A stretch of DNA of 64,000 bases from NCBI RefSeq assembly GCF_011420305.2, contig NZ_CP061769.1:2095001-2159000 (forward strand). The letters are read 5' to 3'. The notes under the pieces were generated by a model. That model did not search any database. It saw nothing but the letters and a program-made list of their open reading frames with translations, and was not told where the DNA came from. Position 1 is the first letter of the stretch. Each line of letters opens with the position of its first letter. Position numbers and translations under genes: made by a program. Positions 1 to 13,317 of the stretch are shown here, piece by piece. Source of the DNA: Nocardioides ochotonae. Its GTDB lineage: Bacteria; Actinomycetota; Actinomycetes; Propionibacteriales; Nocardioidaceae.

Positions 1-95
1 TACGCCGCGACGACGTCCTTGAAGGTGGCCCGACCGGACTCGCCGCCGGTCGACTGCGGCGGTGCAGCGGGGGCCGGCTGGCCGACGTACGTCAC
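1..95 (-). CDS. ctaB: Protoheme IX farnesyltransferase (heme O synthase), N-terminal fragment
   Basis: Only the first 31 codons lie in the window; the gene runs off the left edge. The GTG start at 95 is preceded by a GAGGA ribosome site. The N-terminus is a Pro/Ala-rich stretch followed by RATFKDVVAAY, the conserved cytosolic lead-in to the first membrane helix of actinobacterial CtaB. The family transfers a farnesyl group to heme b for cytochrome oxidase assembly, in the membrane. The divergent arrangement with tkt is the usual one in Actinobacteria and supports the call, since no catalytic motif is visible in so short a piece. Confidence 0.7.
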   Translation of the reverse strand, partial: MTYVGQPAPAAPPQSTGGESGRATFKDVVAA

Positions 96-194
96 TGGTG
101 TCCTCGAAGATGTTCGGAAGCGTGGAGCGATGCTGAGTCTATCCCGCGACGTGAGTAGGCTCGGTATCGCCCGAAGCCCCGCGAGAGGAACCCT
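96..194. promoter_or_regulatory. Divergent ctaB / tkt promoter region
   Basis: A 99-bp divergent intergenic region. On the plus strand a TAGGCT hexamer at 156-161 is a plausible -10 box for tkt, followed by the GAGAGGAA ribosome site at 183-190. On the minus strand a TAGACT hexamer (complement of roughly 137-142) could serve ctaB. No operator palindrome was recognised. The promoter calls rest on hexamer resemblance only. Confidence 0.3.
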
Positions 195-2300
<2,106 letters not shown>

Positions 2301-2348
2301 GCACGCCCCGCTCGGGTACTTCACCACCACGACTTCAGGAGGCAGTAC

Positions 2349-3455
2349 ATGAGTGACCGTCTGCAGGCACTGGCCGACGCCGGCGTCTCGATCTGGCTCG
2401 ACGACCTCTCCCGGGAGCGGATCGAGACCGGCAACCTGGCCGAGCTGACCAAGGAGCGCTCGGTCGTGGGGGTGACCACGAACCCGACGATCTTCGCCGG
2501 CGCGATCGCCAACGGCGAGCGCTACGACGAGCAGGTGCGGCGCCTGGTCGCCGAGGGCCGCAGCGTCGACGAGGTGATCTTCGAGCTCACCACCGAGGAC
2601 GTCCGCAACGCCTGCGACGTGCTCGCCCCGCTCGCCGGCACCTCCGCCGGCGACGGGCGGGTCTCGATCGAGGTCGAGCCCGACCTCGCCCAGGACACCG
2701 AGGGCACCATCGCCTCGGCACGTGCCCTCTTCAAGGCCGTCGACCGCTCGAACGTCCTCATCAAGATCCCGGCCACGCAGGCCGGGCTCAGCGCGATCAC
2801 CACGGTGATCGGCGAGGGGATCAGCGTGAACGTGACGCTGATCTTCTCCGAGGAGCGCTACCGCGCCGTCATGGACGCCTACCTCGCCGGCTTGGAGCGG
2901 GCGAAGGAGGCGGGCCTCGACCTGTCGAGCATCCAGTCCGTCGCGTCGTTCTTCGTCTCCCGCGTCGACACCGAGGTCGACGCCCGGCTGGAGAAGATCG
3001 GCACCCCGGAGGCGCTCGAGCTGCGTGGCAAGGCGGCGATCGCCAACGCCCAGATCGCGTACGGCGCGTACGCCGAGGTCGTCGGCTCCGAGCGCTGGCG
3101 CGCGCTGGCCGAGGCCGGCGCCAACGTCCAGCGCCCGCTGTGGGCCTCGACCGGGGTCAAGAACCCCGACTACCCCGACACCCTCTACGTCACCGACCTG
3201 GTCGTCGGCGGCACGGTCAACACGATGCCGGAGAAGACCCTCGAGGCCTTCGCCGACCACGGCGAGGTCCGCGGCGACGTGGTCACCGGCCGTGAGGACG
3301 AGGGCCGCGCGGTCCTCGCCCGCCTTGAGGAGGTCGGTGTCGACTTCGCCGACGTGCTCGTGGCCCTGGAGACCGAGGGCGTCGAGAAGTTCGTGAAGTC
3401 CTGGGATGAGCTCGTCGCGACCGTCCGCGGCCAGATGGAGCAGGCGAACGCGTGA
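2349..3455 (+). CDS. tal: Transaldolase
   Basis: A 368-aa enzyme that transfers a dihydroxyacetone unit between sugar phosphates, linking the pentose phosphate pathway with glycolysis. The Schiff-base lysine is K139 in [10 protein letters not shown], and the N-terminal GVTTNPTIF signature is present. Its length, near 370 aa, matches the long actinobacterial type. The ATG is preceded by a perfect AGGAGG at 2337-2342. Its stop codon overlaps the start of pgi (GTGA), so the two are probably translationally coupled. Confidence 0.97.
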   Translation: MSDRLQALADAGVSIWLDDLSRERIETGNLAELTKERSVVGVTTNPTIFAGAIANGERYDEQVRRLVAEGRSVDEVIFELTTEDVRNACDVLAPLAGTSAGDGRVSIEVEPDLAQDTEGTIASARALFKAVDRSNVLIKIPATQAGLSAITTVIGEGISVNVTLIFSEERYRAVMDAYLAGLERAKEAGLDLSSIQSVASFFVSRVDTEVDARLEKIGTPEALELRGKAAIANAQIAYGAYAEVVGSERWRALAEAGANVQRPLWASTGVKNPDYPDTLYVTDLVVGGTVNTMPEKTLEAFADHGEVRGDVVTGREDEGRAVLARLEEVGVDFADVLVALETEGVEKFVKSWDELVATVRGQMEQANA

Positions 3456-5092
3456 CCTGGGCGATGGCGTGGGACGAGTCAGGGGCGATCGCCGTCAGCA
3501 CGCCCGCCGGGTCGCAGTACGGGGAGGTCCTGGACCGCCTCGTCACCGACCAGGTCGCCAGCCGGATGGCCGACCGCGACCCCACGCTGTGGGGCGAGGC
3601 GGCCGTCGACGAGGCCGCCAAGCGCCTGGACTGGGTGGGCCTGAGCCAGACCTCGCGTGACCTGGTCACCGAGATCTCCGTGCTCGGCGTCGAGCTCCGC
3701 TCACGCGGTCTTGCCCGCGTCGTGCTCTGCGGGATGGGCGGCTCCTCGCTCGCCCCGGAGGTGATCTGCGCGGCCGCCGGTGTGGAGATCGAGGTCCTCG
3801 ACTCCTCCGCGCCCGACGTCGTACGACGCACGATCGAGGACCGCCTCGACGACACCGTCGTGGTGGTCTCCTCCAAGTCCGGCGGCACCGTCGAGACCGA
3901 CAGCCAGCGCCGTGCCTACGAGCAGGCCTTCCGCGACGCGGGCATCGACCCCGCCGAGCGGATCGTGGTCGTCACCGACCCCGGCTCCCCGCTCGAGCAG
4001 TCGGCCCGCGAGGCCGGCTACCGGGTCTTCCTCGCCGACCCCGAGGTCGGCGGGCGCTACTCCGCGCTCACCGCCTTCGGCCTGGTGCCCAGCGGCCTCG
4101 CCGGTGCCGACATCGCCGGTCTGCTCGATCAGGCCGAGTCGGTGCGGCCCGCCCTCGAGAAGAACAGCTCCGACAACCCCGGGCTCGTGCTCGGCTCCCT
4201 TCTGGGGGCGGCCAACCTGGCCGGGGTCGACAAGCTCGCGCTGGCCGGTGCCGGGGACCGCTACCCGGGCCTCGGCGACTGGGTCGAGCAGCTGGTGGCC
4301 GAGTCCACCGGCAAGGACGGCCACGGCATCCTGCCGGTCGTCGTCGGCTCGCTCGAGGCCGCGGCACAGACCGCCCGCCACCCCGACGTGCTGCTCGCGA
4401 CGTACGGCGCGGACAGCGACGCCGCGGCCGCCGTGGAGGTGGCCTCCGGCTGGCGCGCCCACCTCGACCTCCCGCTCGGCGCGCAGATGCTCCTCTGGGA
4501 GTACGCCACCGCCGTCGCCGGCCGGGTGATGGGCATCAACCCCTTCGACCAGCCCGACGTGGAGAGCGCGAAGGCCGCCGCACGCAGCATGCTCGACGGT
4601 GCCGCGCCCTCCCCCACCCCGGTCTTCACCGACGGGCCGGTCACCGTCTACGCCTCCGACGGCTGGCTGCCCGAGGCCACCGCCACCGTCGCCGACGCGG
4701 TGGCGGCGCTGCTGGCCAGGCTGGACCCCGACCACGGCTACCTCGCGGTCCAGGCCTACCTCGACCGGCACCGTGACGCCGCGCTCGCGGAGACCCGTGA
4801 CCGGCTGGCGCTCCGCACCGGCCGCCCGGTGACCTTCGGCTGGGGCCCGCGGTTCCTGCACTCCACCGGCCAGTACCACAAGGGTGGACCCGCGACAGGC
4901 GTCTTCCTCCAGGTCACCTCCGCCCCCGCGGCCGACCTCGCCGTACCGGGGCGCTCCTTCACCTTCCAGGAGTTCATCACCGCCCAAGCGGTCGGTGACG
5001 GGCAGGTGCTCGCCGGGCACGGTCGCCCGGTGCTGCGGCTGCACGTGGAGTCACCCGCCGGCCTCGACGTCGTACGCACGACGCTCGGCTGA
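3452..5092 (+). CDS. pgi: Glucose-6-phosphate isomerase
   Basis: A 546-aa protein that interconverts glucose 6-phosphate and fructose 6-phosphate. Two SIS-type sugar-isomerase segments are visible: [11 protein letters not shown] near residues 94-104 and [16 protein letters not shown], plus [17 protein letters not shown] and [13 protein letters not shown]. The sequence is of the divergent Pgi type commonly found inside actinobacterial tkt-tal operons. The GTG start overlaps the tal stop by 4 nt. Position between tal and zwf fits supply of glucose 6-phosphate to the oxidative branch. Confidence 0.93.
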   Translation: MTWAMAWDESGAIAVSTPAGSQYGEVLDRLVTDQVASRMADRDPTLWGEAAVDEAAKRLDWVGLSQTSRDLVTEISVLGVELRSRGLARVVLCGMGGSSLAPEVICAAAGVEIEVLDSSAPDVVRRTIEDRLDDTVVVVSSKSGGTVETDSQRRAYEQAFRDAGIDPAERIVVVTDPGSPLEQSAREAGYRVFLADPEVGGRYSALTAFGLVPSGLAGADIAGLLDQAESVRPALEKNSSDNPGLVLGSLLGAANLAGVDKLALAGAGDRYPGLGDWVEQLVAESTGKDGHGILPVVVGSLEAAAQTARHPDVLLATYGADSDAAAAVEVASGWRAHLDLPLGAQMLLWEYATAVAGRVMGINPFDQPDVESAKAAARSMLDGAAPSPTPVFTDGPVTVYASDGWLPEATATVADAVAALLARLDPDHGYLAVQAYLDRHRDAALAETRDRLALRTGRPVTFGWGPRFLHSTGQYHKGGPATGVFLQVTSAPAADLAVPGRSFTFQEFITAQAVGDGQVLAGHGRPVLRLHVESPAGLDVVRTTLG

Positions 5093-5105
5093 GGGCGGGC
5101 GCGCG

Positions 5106-6629
5106 ATGACCTGGCAGAACCCGCTGCGGGATCCCCGGGACCGTCGCCTGCCCCGCATCGCGGGCCCGTGCGGCCTGGTGCTGTTCGGCGTGACCGGCGA
5201 CCTGTCCCGCAAGAAGCTGATGCCGGCGATCTACGACCTCGCCAATCGGGGCCTGCTGCCGCCCGGCTTCAGCCTGGTGGGGTTCGCCCGCCGTGACTGG
5301 GCCGACCAGGACTTCGCGCAGATCGTGCACGACTCGGTCAAGGAGCATGCGCGCACCGAGTTCCGCGAGGAGGTCTGGGAGCAGCTCTCCGAGGGCGTGC
5401 GGTTCGTCCCGGGGTCCTTCGACGACCCCGGGGCCTTCGAGCGGTTGCGCGCGACCGTCGACGAGCTCGACGCTGCGCGCGGCACCGACGGCAACCACGC
5501 CTTCTACCTCGCGATCCCGCCGGGCTCCTTCGGCACCGTCGTGCAGCGCCTCAAGCAGCACGGGCTCGCCGACGTACCCGACGGCTCGTGGCGCCGGGTG
5601 GTGGTCGAGAAGCCGTTCGGCCACGACCTGGAGTCCGCGCGCGAGCTGGACCGGGCGCTGAGCGAGGTCTTCCCCGAGGACTCGATCTTCCGCATCGACC
5701 ACTACCTCGGCAAGGAGACGGTGCAGAACATCCTCGCGATCCGCTTCGCGAACACCGTCTTCGAGCCCATCTGGAACGCCAACTACGTCGACCACGTGCA
5801 GATCACGATGGCCGAGGACGGCGGGATCGGCGGCCGCGCCGGCTACTACGACGGCATCGGCGCCGCCCGCGACGTGATCCAGAACCACCTGCTCCAGCTG
5901 ATGGCCCTCGTCGCGATGGAGGAGCCGCCCGCCTTCGACGCCAAGACCCTGCGACTGGAGAAGCAGAAGCTGCTCTCCTCGATCGTGCTTCCCCGCCGCC
6001 TCGACCTCACCACCGCCCGCGGTCAGTACGTCGGCGGCTGGGCCGGCGGGGAGAAGGTCCTGGGCTTCCTCGAGGAGGAGGGCATGCCGCCCGGGTCGAC
6101 CACCGAGTCGTACGCCGCGGTCACCCTGAACGTCGAGAACCGGCGCTGGGCCGGTGTGCCGTTCTACCTGCGCACCGGCAAGCGGCTCGGGCGACGGGTG
6201 ACCGAGGTGGCGGTGGTCTTCAAGCGGGCCCCGCACCTGCCGTTCAGCGCAACCTCGACCGAGGAGCTCACCCAGAACGCGATCGTGGTCCGGGTGCAGC
6301 CCGACGAGGGCATGACCGTGCGGTTCGGCTCCAAGGTGCCGGGCACGACCTTGGAGATCCGCGACGTGTCGATGGACTTCGCCTACGGCGGCTCGTTCAC
6401 CGAGGCCTCCCCGGAGGCCTACGAGCGGCTGATCCTCGACGTGTTGCTCGGCGACCCGCCGCTCTTTCCCCGCCACGAGGAGGTCGAGCTGTCCTGGCAG
6501 ATCCTCGATCCCGTGCTGGAGGCCTGGGCGCGCAAGGGCAAGCCGGACCCCTACCCCGCCGGCACCTGGGGACCCGAGTCCGCCGACGCCATGCTGCGGC
6601 GCGACGGACGTGTCTGGCGCCGGCCGTGA
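5106..6629 (+). CDS. zwf: Glucose-6-phosphate 1-dehydrogenase
   Basis: A 507-aa enzyme that oxidises glucose 6-phosphate to 6-phosphogluconolactone and reduces NADP. The nucleotide site GVTGDLSRKK is at about residues 28-37 and the active-site RIDHYLGKE at 196-204. The frame stays open upstream into pgi, but the ATG at 5106 gives the N-terminus expected for the family (MTWQNPLRDPRD). It lies 13 bp after the pgi stop, with a weak GAGGG site, and is followed by its assembly factor opcA. Confidence 0.97.
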   Translation: MTWQNPLRDPRDRRLPRIAGPCGLVLFGVTGDLSRKKLMPAIYDLANRGLLPPGFSLVGFARRDWADQDFAQIVHDSVKEHARTEFREEVWEQLSEGVRFVPGSFDDPGAFERLRATVDELDAARGTDGNHAFYLAIPPGSFGTVVQRLKQHGLADVPDGSWRRVVVEKPFGHDLESARELDRALSEVFPEDSIFRIDHYLGKETVQNILAIRFANTVFEPIWNANYVDHVQITMAEDGGIGGRAGYYDGIGAARDVIQNHLLQLMALVAMEEPPAFDAKTLRLEKQKLLSSIVLPRRLDLTTARGQYVGGWAGGEKVLGFLEEEGMPPGSTTESYAAVTLNVENRRWAGVPFYLRTGKRLGRRVTEVAVVFKRAPHLPFSATSTEELTQNAIVVRVQPDEGMTVRFGSKVPGTTLEIRDVSMDFAYGGSFTEASPEAYERLILDVLLGDPPLFPRHEEVELSWQILDPVLEAWARKGKPDPYPAGTWGPESADAMLRRDGRVWRRP

Positions 6630-6642
6630 ACGGAGGAGCAGC

Positions 6643-7557
6643 ATGCTGGAGCTGACCGACACCACCTCCTCGGCGATCGCGGCGGAGTTCGTGCGCGCCC
6701 GCACCCGGGCCGGCAGCCCGGCGATGGGCATGGTGATGACGCTCGTGGTCGTGGTCGACGAGGACCAGGCCGAGGACGCCATGCGCGTCGCCCGCCAAGC
6801 CTCCCACGAGCATCCCGCCCGGGTGCTGGGTGTGATCATCGGCGACGGCCGGGGCCGGGGCAGCGTGGACGCCCAGGTCGGCATCGGCGCCGGATGGAGC
6901 GGCGAGACCGCGCTGATCCGGCTCAGCGGCGAGGTGACCCGGCACCCCGAGTCCGTGGTGCTGCCGCTGCTGCTGCCCGACTCCCCCGTCGTCGCCTGGT
7001 GGCCGACCGACGCCCCCGAGGACCCCGCCGCGGACCCGCTCGGCGCGCTCGCGCAGCGGCGCATCACCGACAGCGCGAGTGCCACGAAGGCGCGTACGGT
7101 CGCCCTGAAGCGCCAGTGCGCGTCGTACACGCGGGGGAACACCGACCTGGCCTGGACCCGGCTCACGCCGTGGCGCGCACTGCTCGCAGGTGCCCTGGAC
7201 CAGCAGCACCTCACCGTCACCGCCGGACTGGTCGCCGCCGAGCGGCACAACCCGAGCGCGGACCTGCTCGCCGCATGGCTGGGCAGCCGGCTGAAGGTGC
7301 CGATCGAGCGACGCAGCACCGAGGGGCCCGGGATCACCGAGGTCGAGCTCGAGACCCGCCAGGGACCGATCCGGCTGGACCGGCCCGACGGCCGGCTGGC
7401 GAGCTTCAGCTCCCCGGGGCGGCCGGACCGGCCGACCGCGCTCCGCCGCCGCGACCTGCCCGCGCTGCTCGCCGAGGAGCTTCGGCGCCTCGACGAGGAC
7501 GAGATCTACGCCGAGACCGCCGCGCACGTGCTGCGGGGCGAGGCGGAGCGCGCATGA
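6643..7557 (+). CDS. opcA: Glucose-6-phosphate dehydrogenase assembly protein OpcA
   Basis: A 304-aa OpcA protein, known in Actinobacteria and cyanobacteria to promote oligomerisation and activity of glucose-6-phosphate dehydrogenase. Recognisable segments include VVAWWPTDAPEDPAADPLG and RRITDS. An earlier in-frame GTG at 6610 overlaps zwf, but the ATG at 6643 has a strong GGAGGAG site at 6632-6638 and was chosen. Its stop overlaps the pgl start (ATGA). Direct adjacency to zwf matches its role. Confidence 0.93.
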   Translation: MLELTDTTSSAIAAEFVRARTRAGSPAMGMVMTLVVVVDEDQAEDAMRVARQASHEHPARVLGVIIGDGRGRGSVDAQVGIGAGWSGETALIRLSGEVTRHPESVVLPLLLPDSPVVAWWPTDAPEDPAADPLGALAQRRITDSASATKARTVALKRQCASYTRGNTDLAWTRLTPWRALLAGALDQQHLTVTAGLVAAERHNPSADLLAAWLGSRLKVPIERRSTEGPGITEVELETRQGPIRLDRPDGRLASFSSPGRPDRPTALRRRDLPALLAEELRRLDEDEIYAETAAHVLRGEAERA

Positions 7558-8288
7558 GCGCGGCAGTGGTGGTCCGCCACGACGACGCCGCCGCGCTCGC
7601 CACCGCCGTCGCCCGGGCGCTGCTCGAGCGGCTGGCCGACGTACAGGCCGCGGGGCGTGAGCCGCAGATCGTGCTGACAGGCGGCACCATCGCCCGCGAG
7701 GTGCACCGCGAGGTCGCCCGGCTCTCCCCCGGCTCGGGCGTCGACTGGTCGCGCGTCGTCGTCTGGTGGGGGGACGAGCGGTTCGTCGCCGCCGAGGACC
7801 CCGAGCGCAACGCGGGCCAGGCGCACGCCGACCTGCTCGACCGGGTCCCGGTCGACCCCGCGAAGGTGTTCGCGATGGCCTCCACCGACACCGCCGCCAC
7901 GGCCGAGGACGGCGCGGACGTCTACGCCGCACAGCTTGCCGCGCACGGCGCCGACGCCTTCGACGTGGTGATGCTCGGGCTGGGCCCCGACGCCCACGTC
8001 GCCTCGCTCTTCCCCGGCCACCCCGCCCTGGACGTCGGCGGCCGGCCCACTGTGGCGGTTCACGACTCCCCCAAGCCGCCACCGACCCGGATCAGCCTCA
8101 CCTTCGACGCGCTCGCCCGCGCCCGCGCGGTGTGGCTGCTGGTCAGCGGCGAGGGCAAGGCCGACGCGGTCGCCCAGGCGCTCGCCACCCCCCGCCCCCC
8201 GCGCGTCGACGTACCCGCGGCGTGGGTGGGCGGCACCGACGAGACGCTCGTCCACCTCGACCTCCCCGCTGCCTCCCGCCTCCGCTGA
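7554..8288 (+). CDS. pgl: 6-phosphogluconolactonase
   Basis: A 244-aa lactonase that hydrolyses 6-phosphogluconolactone to 6-phosphogluconate. It shows the NagB/DevB fold signatures LTGGTIAREVH, WWGDERFVAAEDPERN and GLGPDAHVASLFPGHP. The ATG start overlaps the opcA stop by 4 nt. It is the last gene of the pentose phosphate operon; an 18-bp perfect hairpin follows 36 bp downstream. Confidence 0.95.
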   Translation: MSAAVVVRHDDAAALATAVARALLERLADVQAAGREPQIVLTGGTIAREVHREVARLSPGSGVDWSRVVVWWGDERFVAAEDPERNAGQAHADLLDRVPVDPAKVFAMASTDTAATAEDGADVYAAQLAAHGADAFDVVMLGLGPDAHVASLFPGHPALDVGGRPTVAVHDSPKPPPTRISLTFDALARARAVWLLVSGEGKADAVAQALATPRPPRVDVPAAWVGGTDETLVHLDLPAASRLR

Positions 8289-8324
8289 CCCCACCGCGAG
8301 TCGGCGCGAGTGCTCGCACGACCA

Positions 8325-8367
8325 CGAACGCCGAGTCGGCGCGCCATGGGCGCCGACTCGGCGTTCG
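8325..8367. terminator. Perfect 18-bp hairpin between pgl and rbpA
   Basis: CGAACGCCGAGTCGGCGC at 8325-8342 pairs exactly with 8350-8367 across a 7-nt loop. It sits between the convergent pgl (+) and rbpA (-) genes, so it may terminate transcription from both sides. No T-run follows on either strand, as is common in high-GC Actinobacteria. A half-copy of the core (CGAGTCGGCGCGAG) lies just upstream at about 8297-8310. Confidence 0.7.
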
Positions 8368-8411
8368 AGTGGTGGTGATGCTCCCCCTGGAACGGAGGGG
8401 CGGCGGGCGAC

Positions 8412-8771
8412 CTAGAAGATCAGGTCGCCGGCCTTGCGACGGGTGCGGAGCAGCTTGAGCGCCTCGTCGAGGATGTCGGCCGCCTCCTTGTCGGAGCGCC
8501 GCTCCTTCACATACGCCAGGTGCGTCTTGTACGGCTCGTTCTTCGGAGCCGGGGGCGGGTTCGCCGCGTCCTGGCTCGCGGGCAGCCCGCACTTCGGGCA
8601 GTCCCAGGCCTCGGGAACCACTGCCTCGATCGCGAAGGCGATGACGGACCGGTGGGTGTTCGAGCAGTGGTAGGTCACTGTCTGACGAGCAGCAGCCTCA
8701 CCCCGCTCGGCCTCGCCCATCGGGCCGGCACCGACCCGGCTGCCACGGATTGCGCTTCCTCCACCTGCCAC
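8412..8771 (-). CDS. rbpA: RNA polymerase-binding protein RbpA
   Basis: A 119-aa actinobacterial transcription factor that binds the sigma subunit and RNA polymerase and stabilises open complexes. The N-terminal tail AIRGSRVGAGPMGEAERGE and the C-terminal sigma-interaction region (ADILDEALKLLRTRR) are conserved, and the core has Cys residues (CSN, CPKCG) around residues 36-61. The GTG start at 8771 is preceded by GAGGAG. It stands alone between secG and the pgl terminator. Confidence 0.95.
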   Translation of the reverse strand: MAGGGSAIRGSRVGAGPMGEAERGEAAARQTVTYHCSNTHRSVIAFAIEAVVPEAWDCPKCGLPASQDAANPPPAPKNEPYKTHLAYVKERRSDKEAADILDEALKLLRTRRKAGDLIF

Positions 8772-8827
8772 GGACGACGTCTCCTCAAGCTCTAGTCAAC
8801 GATGGTGCGGAGTGGGTTTGCTGCGAC

Positions 8828-9061
8828 TCAGGGGTAGGCGAGCACCAGGCCGAGTGCGATCACGCACGCGAACCAGATGACGCCGACGCCGATGGTGAAC
8901 CGGTCGAGGTTGCGCTCAGCGACCGACGAGCCGCCCAGCGAGCTGGAGACGCCGCCACCGAACATGTCGGAGAGGCCGCCACCGCGACCCTTGTGCAGGA
9001 GCACCAGGAGGATCATCAGCAGGCTCGCGATGACGAGCAGGACGGAGAGGACGGTAGTCAC
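8828..9061 (-). CDS. secG: Preprotein translocase subunit SecG
   Basis: A 77-aa membrane protein with two hydrophobic helices (about residues 3-22 and 54-76) separated by a Gly/Ser-rich loop with LHKGRGGGLSDMFGGG, the SecG hallmark. It assists the SecYEG protein-conducting channel. A GTG start at 9061 gives the full first helix. The order gap-pgk-tpiA-secG is conserved in Actinobacteria. Confidence 0.95.
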   Translation of the reverse strand: MTTVLSVLLVIASLLMILLVLLHKGRGGGLSDMFGGGVSSSLGGSSVAERNLDRFTIGVGVIWFACVIALGLVLAYP

Positions 9062-9091
9062 AGTGTGAAATCCTACGTCACCGACCGCCGG

Positions 9092-9892
9092 TCACAGGAC
9101 CGGCATGTCGTAGAAGCGACAGATTCCGCCGAACTCCTCCGCCTGGAGGCTCGCGCCCCCGACGAGAGCACCGTCGACGTCCTCCTTGACCATGATCCCG
9201 GCGACGTTCGAGGCCTTGACCGAGCCGCCGTACAGCACGCGTACGCCGTCGGCCGCGGCGTCGCCGTGGACCTCACGGATCCGGGTGCGAATCGCCCCGC
9301 ACACCTCCTGCGCGTCGTCGGGCGTGGCGACCTCGCCGGTGCCGATCGCCCAGACGGGCTCGTAGGCGATGACCAGGCCCGCGACCTGCTCGGCGGTGAA
9401 GCCGTCCAGGGAGCCGTCGACCTGCGCCAGCGTGTAGGGGACCTGCTCGCCCGCGCGGCGGACCTCGAGACCCTCGCCGACGCACACGATCGGCGTCATG
9501 CCGGCCGCGTGGGCGGCGTGCGCCTTGGCAGCGACGGTGGCGTCGGACTCGGCGTGGTACTCACGCCGCTCCGAGTGCCCCACCACGACGTAGGAGCAGC
9601 CGAGCTTGGCCAGCATGCCGGCCGAGATCTCGCCGGTGTAGGCGCCCGACTCGTGGACGGAGACGTCCTGGGCGCCGTACTTCACCTTGAGCCGGTCGCC
9701 GTCGACCAGGGTCTGCACGGAGCGCAGATCGGTGAACGGCGGAACCACGACGACCTCGGCCTTGTCGAAGTCGTGACGCTTGTCGGTGAGGGTCCAGGCC
9801 AGCTTCTGCACCAGGACCACCGCCTCCTGGTGGTTCAGGTTCATCTTCCAGTTGCCCGCCATCAGCGGGACACGGGCAGCAGACTTCGCCAT
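9092..9892 (-). CDS. tpiA: Triosephosphate isomerase
   Basis: A 266-aa (beta/alpha)8 enzyme interconverting dihydroxyacetone phosphate and glyceraldehyde 3-phosphate. Catalytic signatures are NWKMN at the N-terminus (Lys), VVGHSERRE (His) and [11 protein letters not shown] (Glu). The ATG at 9892 has a GGAGGA site, and the pgk stop lies 5 bp upstream, so the genes are co-transcribed with gap and pgk. Confidence 0.98.
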   Translation of the reverse strand: MAKSAARVPLMAGNWKMNLNHQEAVVLVQKLAWTLTDKRHDFDKAEVVVVPPFTDLRSVQTLVDGDRLKVKYGAQDVSVHESGAYTGEISAGMLAKLGCSYVVVGHSERREYHAESDATVAAKAHAAHAAGMTPIVCVGEGLEVRRAGEQVPYTLAQVDGSLDGFTAEQVAGLVIAYEPVWAIGTGEVATPDDAQEVCGAIRTRIREVHGDAAADGVRVLYGGSVKASNVAGIMVKEDVDGALVGGASLQAEEFGGICRFYDMPVL

Positions 9893-9897
9893 GGGTG

Positions 9898-11112
9898 TCA
9901 GTCCTCCAGGACCTTGATGCCGGGCAGTTCCTTGCCCTCGAGGTACTCGAGGCTGGCGCCGCCGCCGGTGGAGATGTGGCCGAACGCCGCCTCGTCGAAG
10001 CCGAGCGTGCGCACGGCTGCGGCGGAGTCACCGCCGCCGACGACCGAGAGGCCCTCGACCTTGGTCAGCGCCTCGGCGACCGCGCGGGTGCCGGAGGCGA
10101 ACTCCTCCACCTCGAAGACGCCCATCGGGCCGTTCCAGAACACGGTGCGCGCGTCGGCGAGAGCCGCGGCGAAGGCCGCAGCGGACTCCGGGCCGATGTC
10201 CAGGCCGAGGGCGTCGGCCGGGATCTCGGTCGCGGCGACGACCGAGGGCTGCGGCGTGGCCGCACCCGTCGGGAACGTCGTGTCCACCACGATGTCGGTC
10301 GGCAGCACCAGCTCGACGCCGGTCTGCTCGGCCCGCTCGAGGTAGGCGCGACACACGTCGAGCTGGTCCTCCTCGAGGAGGCTCTTGCCGACCTCGTGGC
10401 CCTGGGCCTTGAGGAAGGTGAAGACCATGCCGCCGCCGATCAACAGCTTGTCGGCCTTGCCGAGCAGGTTGTCGATGACGCCGAGCTTGTCGGAGACCTT
10501 CGAGCCGCCGAGCACGACCACGTAGGGCCGCTCGGGGGTGTCGGTCAGCCGGCGCAGGACGTCGACCTCCGCCTGCACCAGCCCGCCCATGGCGTGCGGG
10601 AGCCGCTTGGCGACGTCGTACACCGAGGCCTGCTTGCGGTGCACGACGCCGAAGCCGTCGGAGACGAACGCGTCGGCGAGGCCGGCGAGCTGGTCCGCGA
10701 AGACGGCACGCTCGGCCTCGTCCTTGCTGGTCTCGCCCGGGTTGAACCGGACGTTCTCCAGCACGGCGACCTGGCCGTCGGCGAGGCCGGCGACGGTGGA
10801 CCGGGCGGACTCCCCGACCGTGTCGGTCGCGAACGCCACGTCCTGGCCGAGCAGCTCGCCGAGGCGGGCTGCGACCGGGCGCAGGGAGTAGCGGTCGTCG
10901 GGGGCACCCTTCGGGCGGCCGAGGTGCGCCGTCACGATCACCCGCGCGCCGGCCTCGGCCAGCGCACGGATGGTCGGGACGCTGGCGCGGATGCGGCCGT
11001 CGTCGGTGATGGTGGTGCCATCGAGCGGGACGTTGAGGTCGGAGCGGACCAGGACGCGCTTGCCCTGGACACCCTGCTCGATCAACGAGGCGAGCGTGCC
11101 GATGTCAGTCAT
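9898..11112 (-). CDS. pgk: Phosphoglycerate kinase
   Basis: A 404-aa glycolytic kinase. Family motifs seen are [13 protein letters not shown] near the N-terminus, [43 protein letters not shown] and the C-terminal [15 protein letters not shown]. Length is typical. It follows gap after 3 bp and precedes tpiA, forming the lower glycolysis operon. Confidence 0.98.
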   Translation of the reverse strand: MTDIGTLASLIEQGVQGKRVLVRSDLNVPLDGTTITDDGRIRASVPTIRALAEAGARVIVTAHLGRPKGAPDDRYSLRPVAARLGELLGQDVAFATDTVGESARSTVAGLADGQVAVLENVRFNPGETSKDEAERAVFADQLAGLADAFVSDGFGVVHRKQASVYDVAKRLPHAMGGLVQAEVDVLRRLTDTPERPYVVVLGGSKVSDKLGVIDNLLGKADKLLIGGGMVFTFLKAQGHEVGKSLLEEDQLDVCRAYLERAEQTGVELVLPTDIVVDTTFPTGAATPQPSVVAATEIPADALGLDIGPESAAAFAAALADARTVFWNGPMGVFEVEEFASGTRAVAEALTKVEGLSVVGGGDSAAAVRTLGFDEAAFGHISTGGGASLEYLEGKELPGIKVLED

Positions 11113-11115
11113 GCC

Positions 11116-12231
<1,116 letters not shown>

Positions 12232-13218
12232 TCACCCCTCGTCGGCGAGCATGTCCGCGGTCAGCGAGGCCTCGGTGTCCGGGATGCCGAGGTCCTCGGC
12301 GCGCTTGTCCGCCATCGCCAGCAGCCGACGGATCCGCCCGGCGATGGCGTCCTTGGTGAGCACCGGGTCGTGCAGCTGCCCGAGCTCCTCCAGGGAGGCC
12401 TGCTTGTGCTCGAGGCGCAGCTCGCCGGCGAGCTTGAGGTGGTCGGGGATCTCCTCGCCGAGGATCTCCATGGCCCGCTCCACCCGGGCACCGGCCGCGA
12501 CCGCGGCGCGTGCGGAGCGGCGCAGGTTGGCGTCGTCGAAGTTGGCGAGCCGATTGGCGGTCGCGCGCACCTCGCGGCGCATCCGGCGCTCCTCCCAGGC
12601 CATCAGCGACTCGTGCGCGCCGACCCGGGTCAGCAGCTGCCCGATCGCGTCACCGTCGCGGATCACCACGCGGTCCACGCCGCGGACCTCGCGCGCCTTG
12701 GCCTGGATGCCCACCCGGCGGGCCACGCCGACGAGGGCCAGGGCCGCCTCGGGACCGGGGCAGGTCACCTCGAGGGAGGACGAGCGGCCGGGCTCGGTCA
12801 GGGAGCCGTGAGCGAGGAACGCACCGCGCCAGGCGGCGACCGCGTCGCAGGCGCCCCCGGACACCACGGCCGGCGGCAGGCCGCGCACCGGGCGCCCGCG
12901 CTGGTCGAGCAGCCCGGTCTGGCGGGCCAGGGCCTCGCCGTCCTTGACGATGCGGACCAGGTAGCGGCTGCCCTTGCGCAGCCCGCTGCCCTGCACCACC
13001 ACCACGTCGGCCTGGTGCCCGTAGACCTCGAGGATGTCGGTACGCAGCCGGCGCGCGGCGGCCCCGGTGTCGAGCTCGGCCTCGAGCACGACCCGGCCGC
13101 TCACGATGTGCAGCCCGCCTGCGAAACGCAGCAGCGAGGCGACCTCCGCCTTGCGGCAGCAGGTCTTCGTGATCTGGGTGTTGGCCAGTTCTGCCTTGAC
13201 CTGTCCCGTCATCGCCAT
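12232..13218 (-). CDS. whiA: DNA-binding regulator WhiA
   Basis: A 328-aa actinobacterial WhiA, with an N-terminal LAGLIDADG-like domain ([19 protein letters not shown] onward) and a C-terminal helix-turn-helix ([10 protein letters not shown]...[14 protein letters not shown]). In Streptomyces WhiA works with WhiB in sporulation septation; in other Gram-positives it influences cell division. The ATG at 13218 ([11 protein letters not shown]) has a GGGAGGAT site and matches other WhiA starts; an earlier in-frame start at 13263 is not needed. It belongs to the uvrC-rapZ-yvcK-whiA unit. Confidence 0.96.
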   Translation of the reverse strand: MAMTGQVKAELANTQITKTCCRKAEVASLLRFAGGLHIVSGRVVLEAELDTGAAARRLRTDILEVYGHQADVVVVQGSGLRKGSRYLVRIVKDGEALARQTGLLDQRGRPVRGLPPAVVSGGACDAVAAWRGAFLAHGSLTEPGRSSSLEVTCPGPEAALALVGVARRVGIQAKAREVRGVDRVVIRDGDAIGQLLTRVGAHESLMAWEERRMRREVRATANRLANFDDANLRRSARAAVAAGARVERAMEILGEEIPDHLKLAGELRLEHKQASLEELGQLHDPVLTKDAIAGRIRRLLAMADKRAEDLGIPDTEASLTADMLADEG

Positions 13219-13317
13219 GGGCGAGATCCTCCCACGCGCGTCAATCGATCGGGACACTGACATCGGGGAGGTCCAGCGCAGCTCACACCCACCCGCCTCC
13301 TCGTCGGTACGCCGCGC

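Noticed and set aside
4884..5105. Upstream extension of zwf
   Set aside because: It overlaps the end of pgi, and the translated extension is Ser/Pro/Arg-rich noise; the ATG at 5106 gives the family N-terminus.
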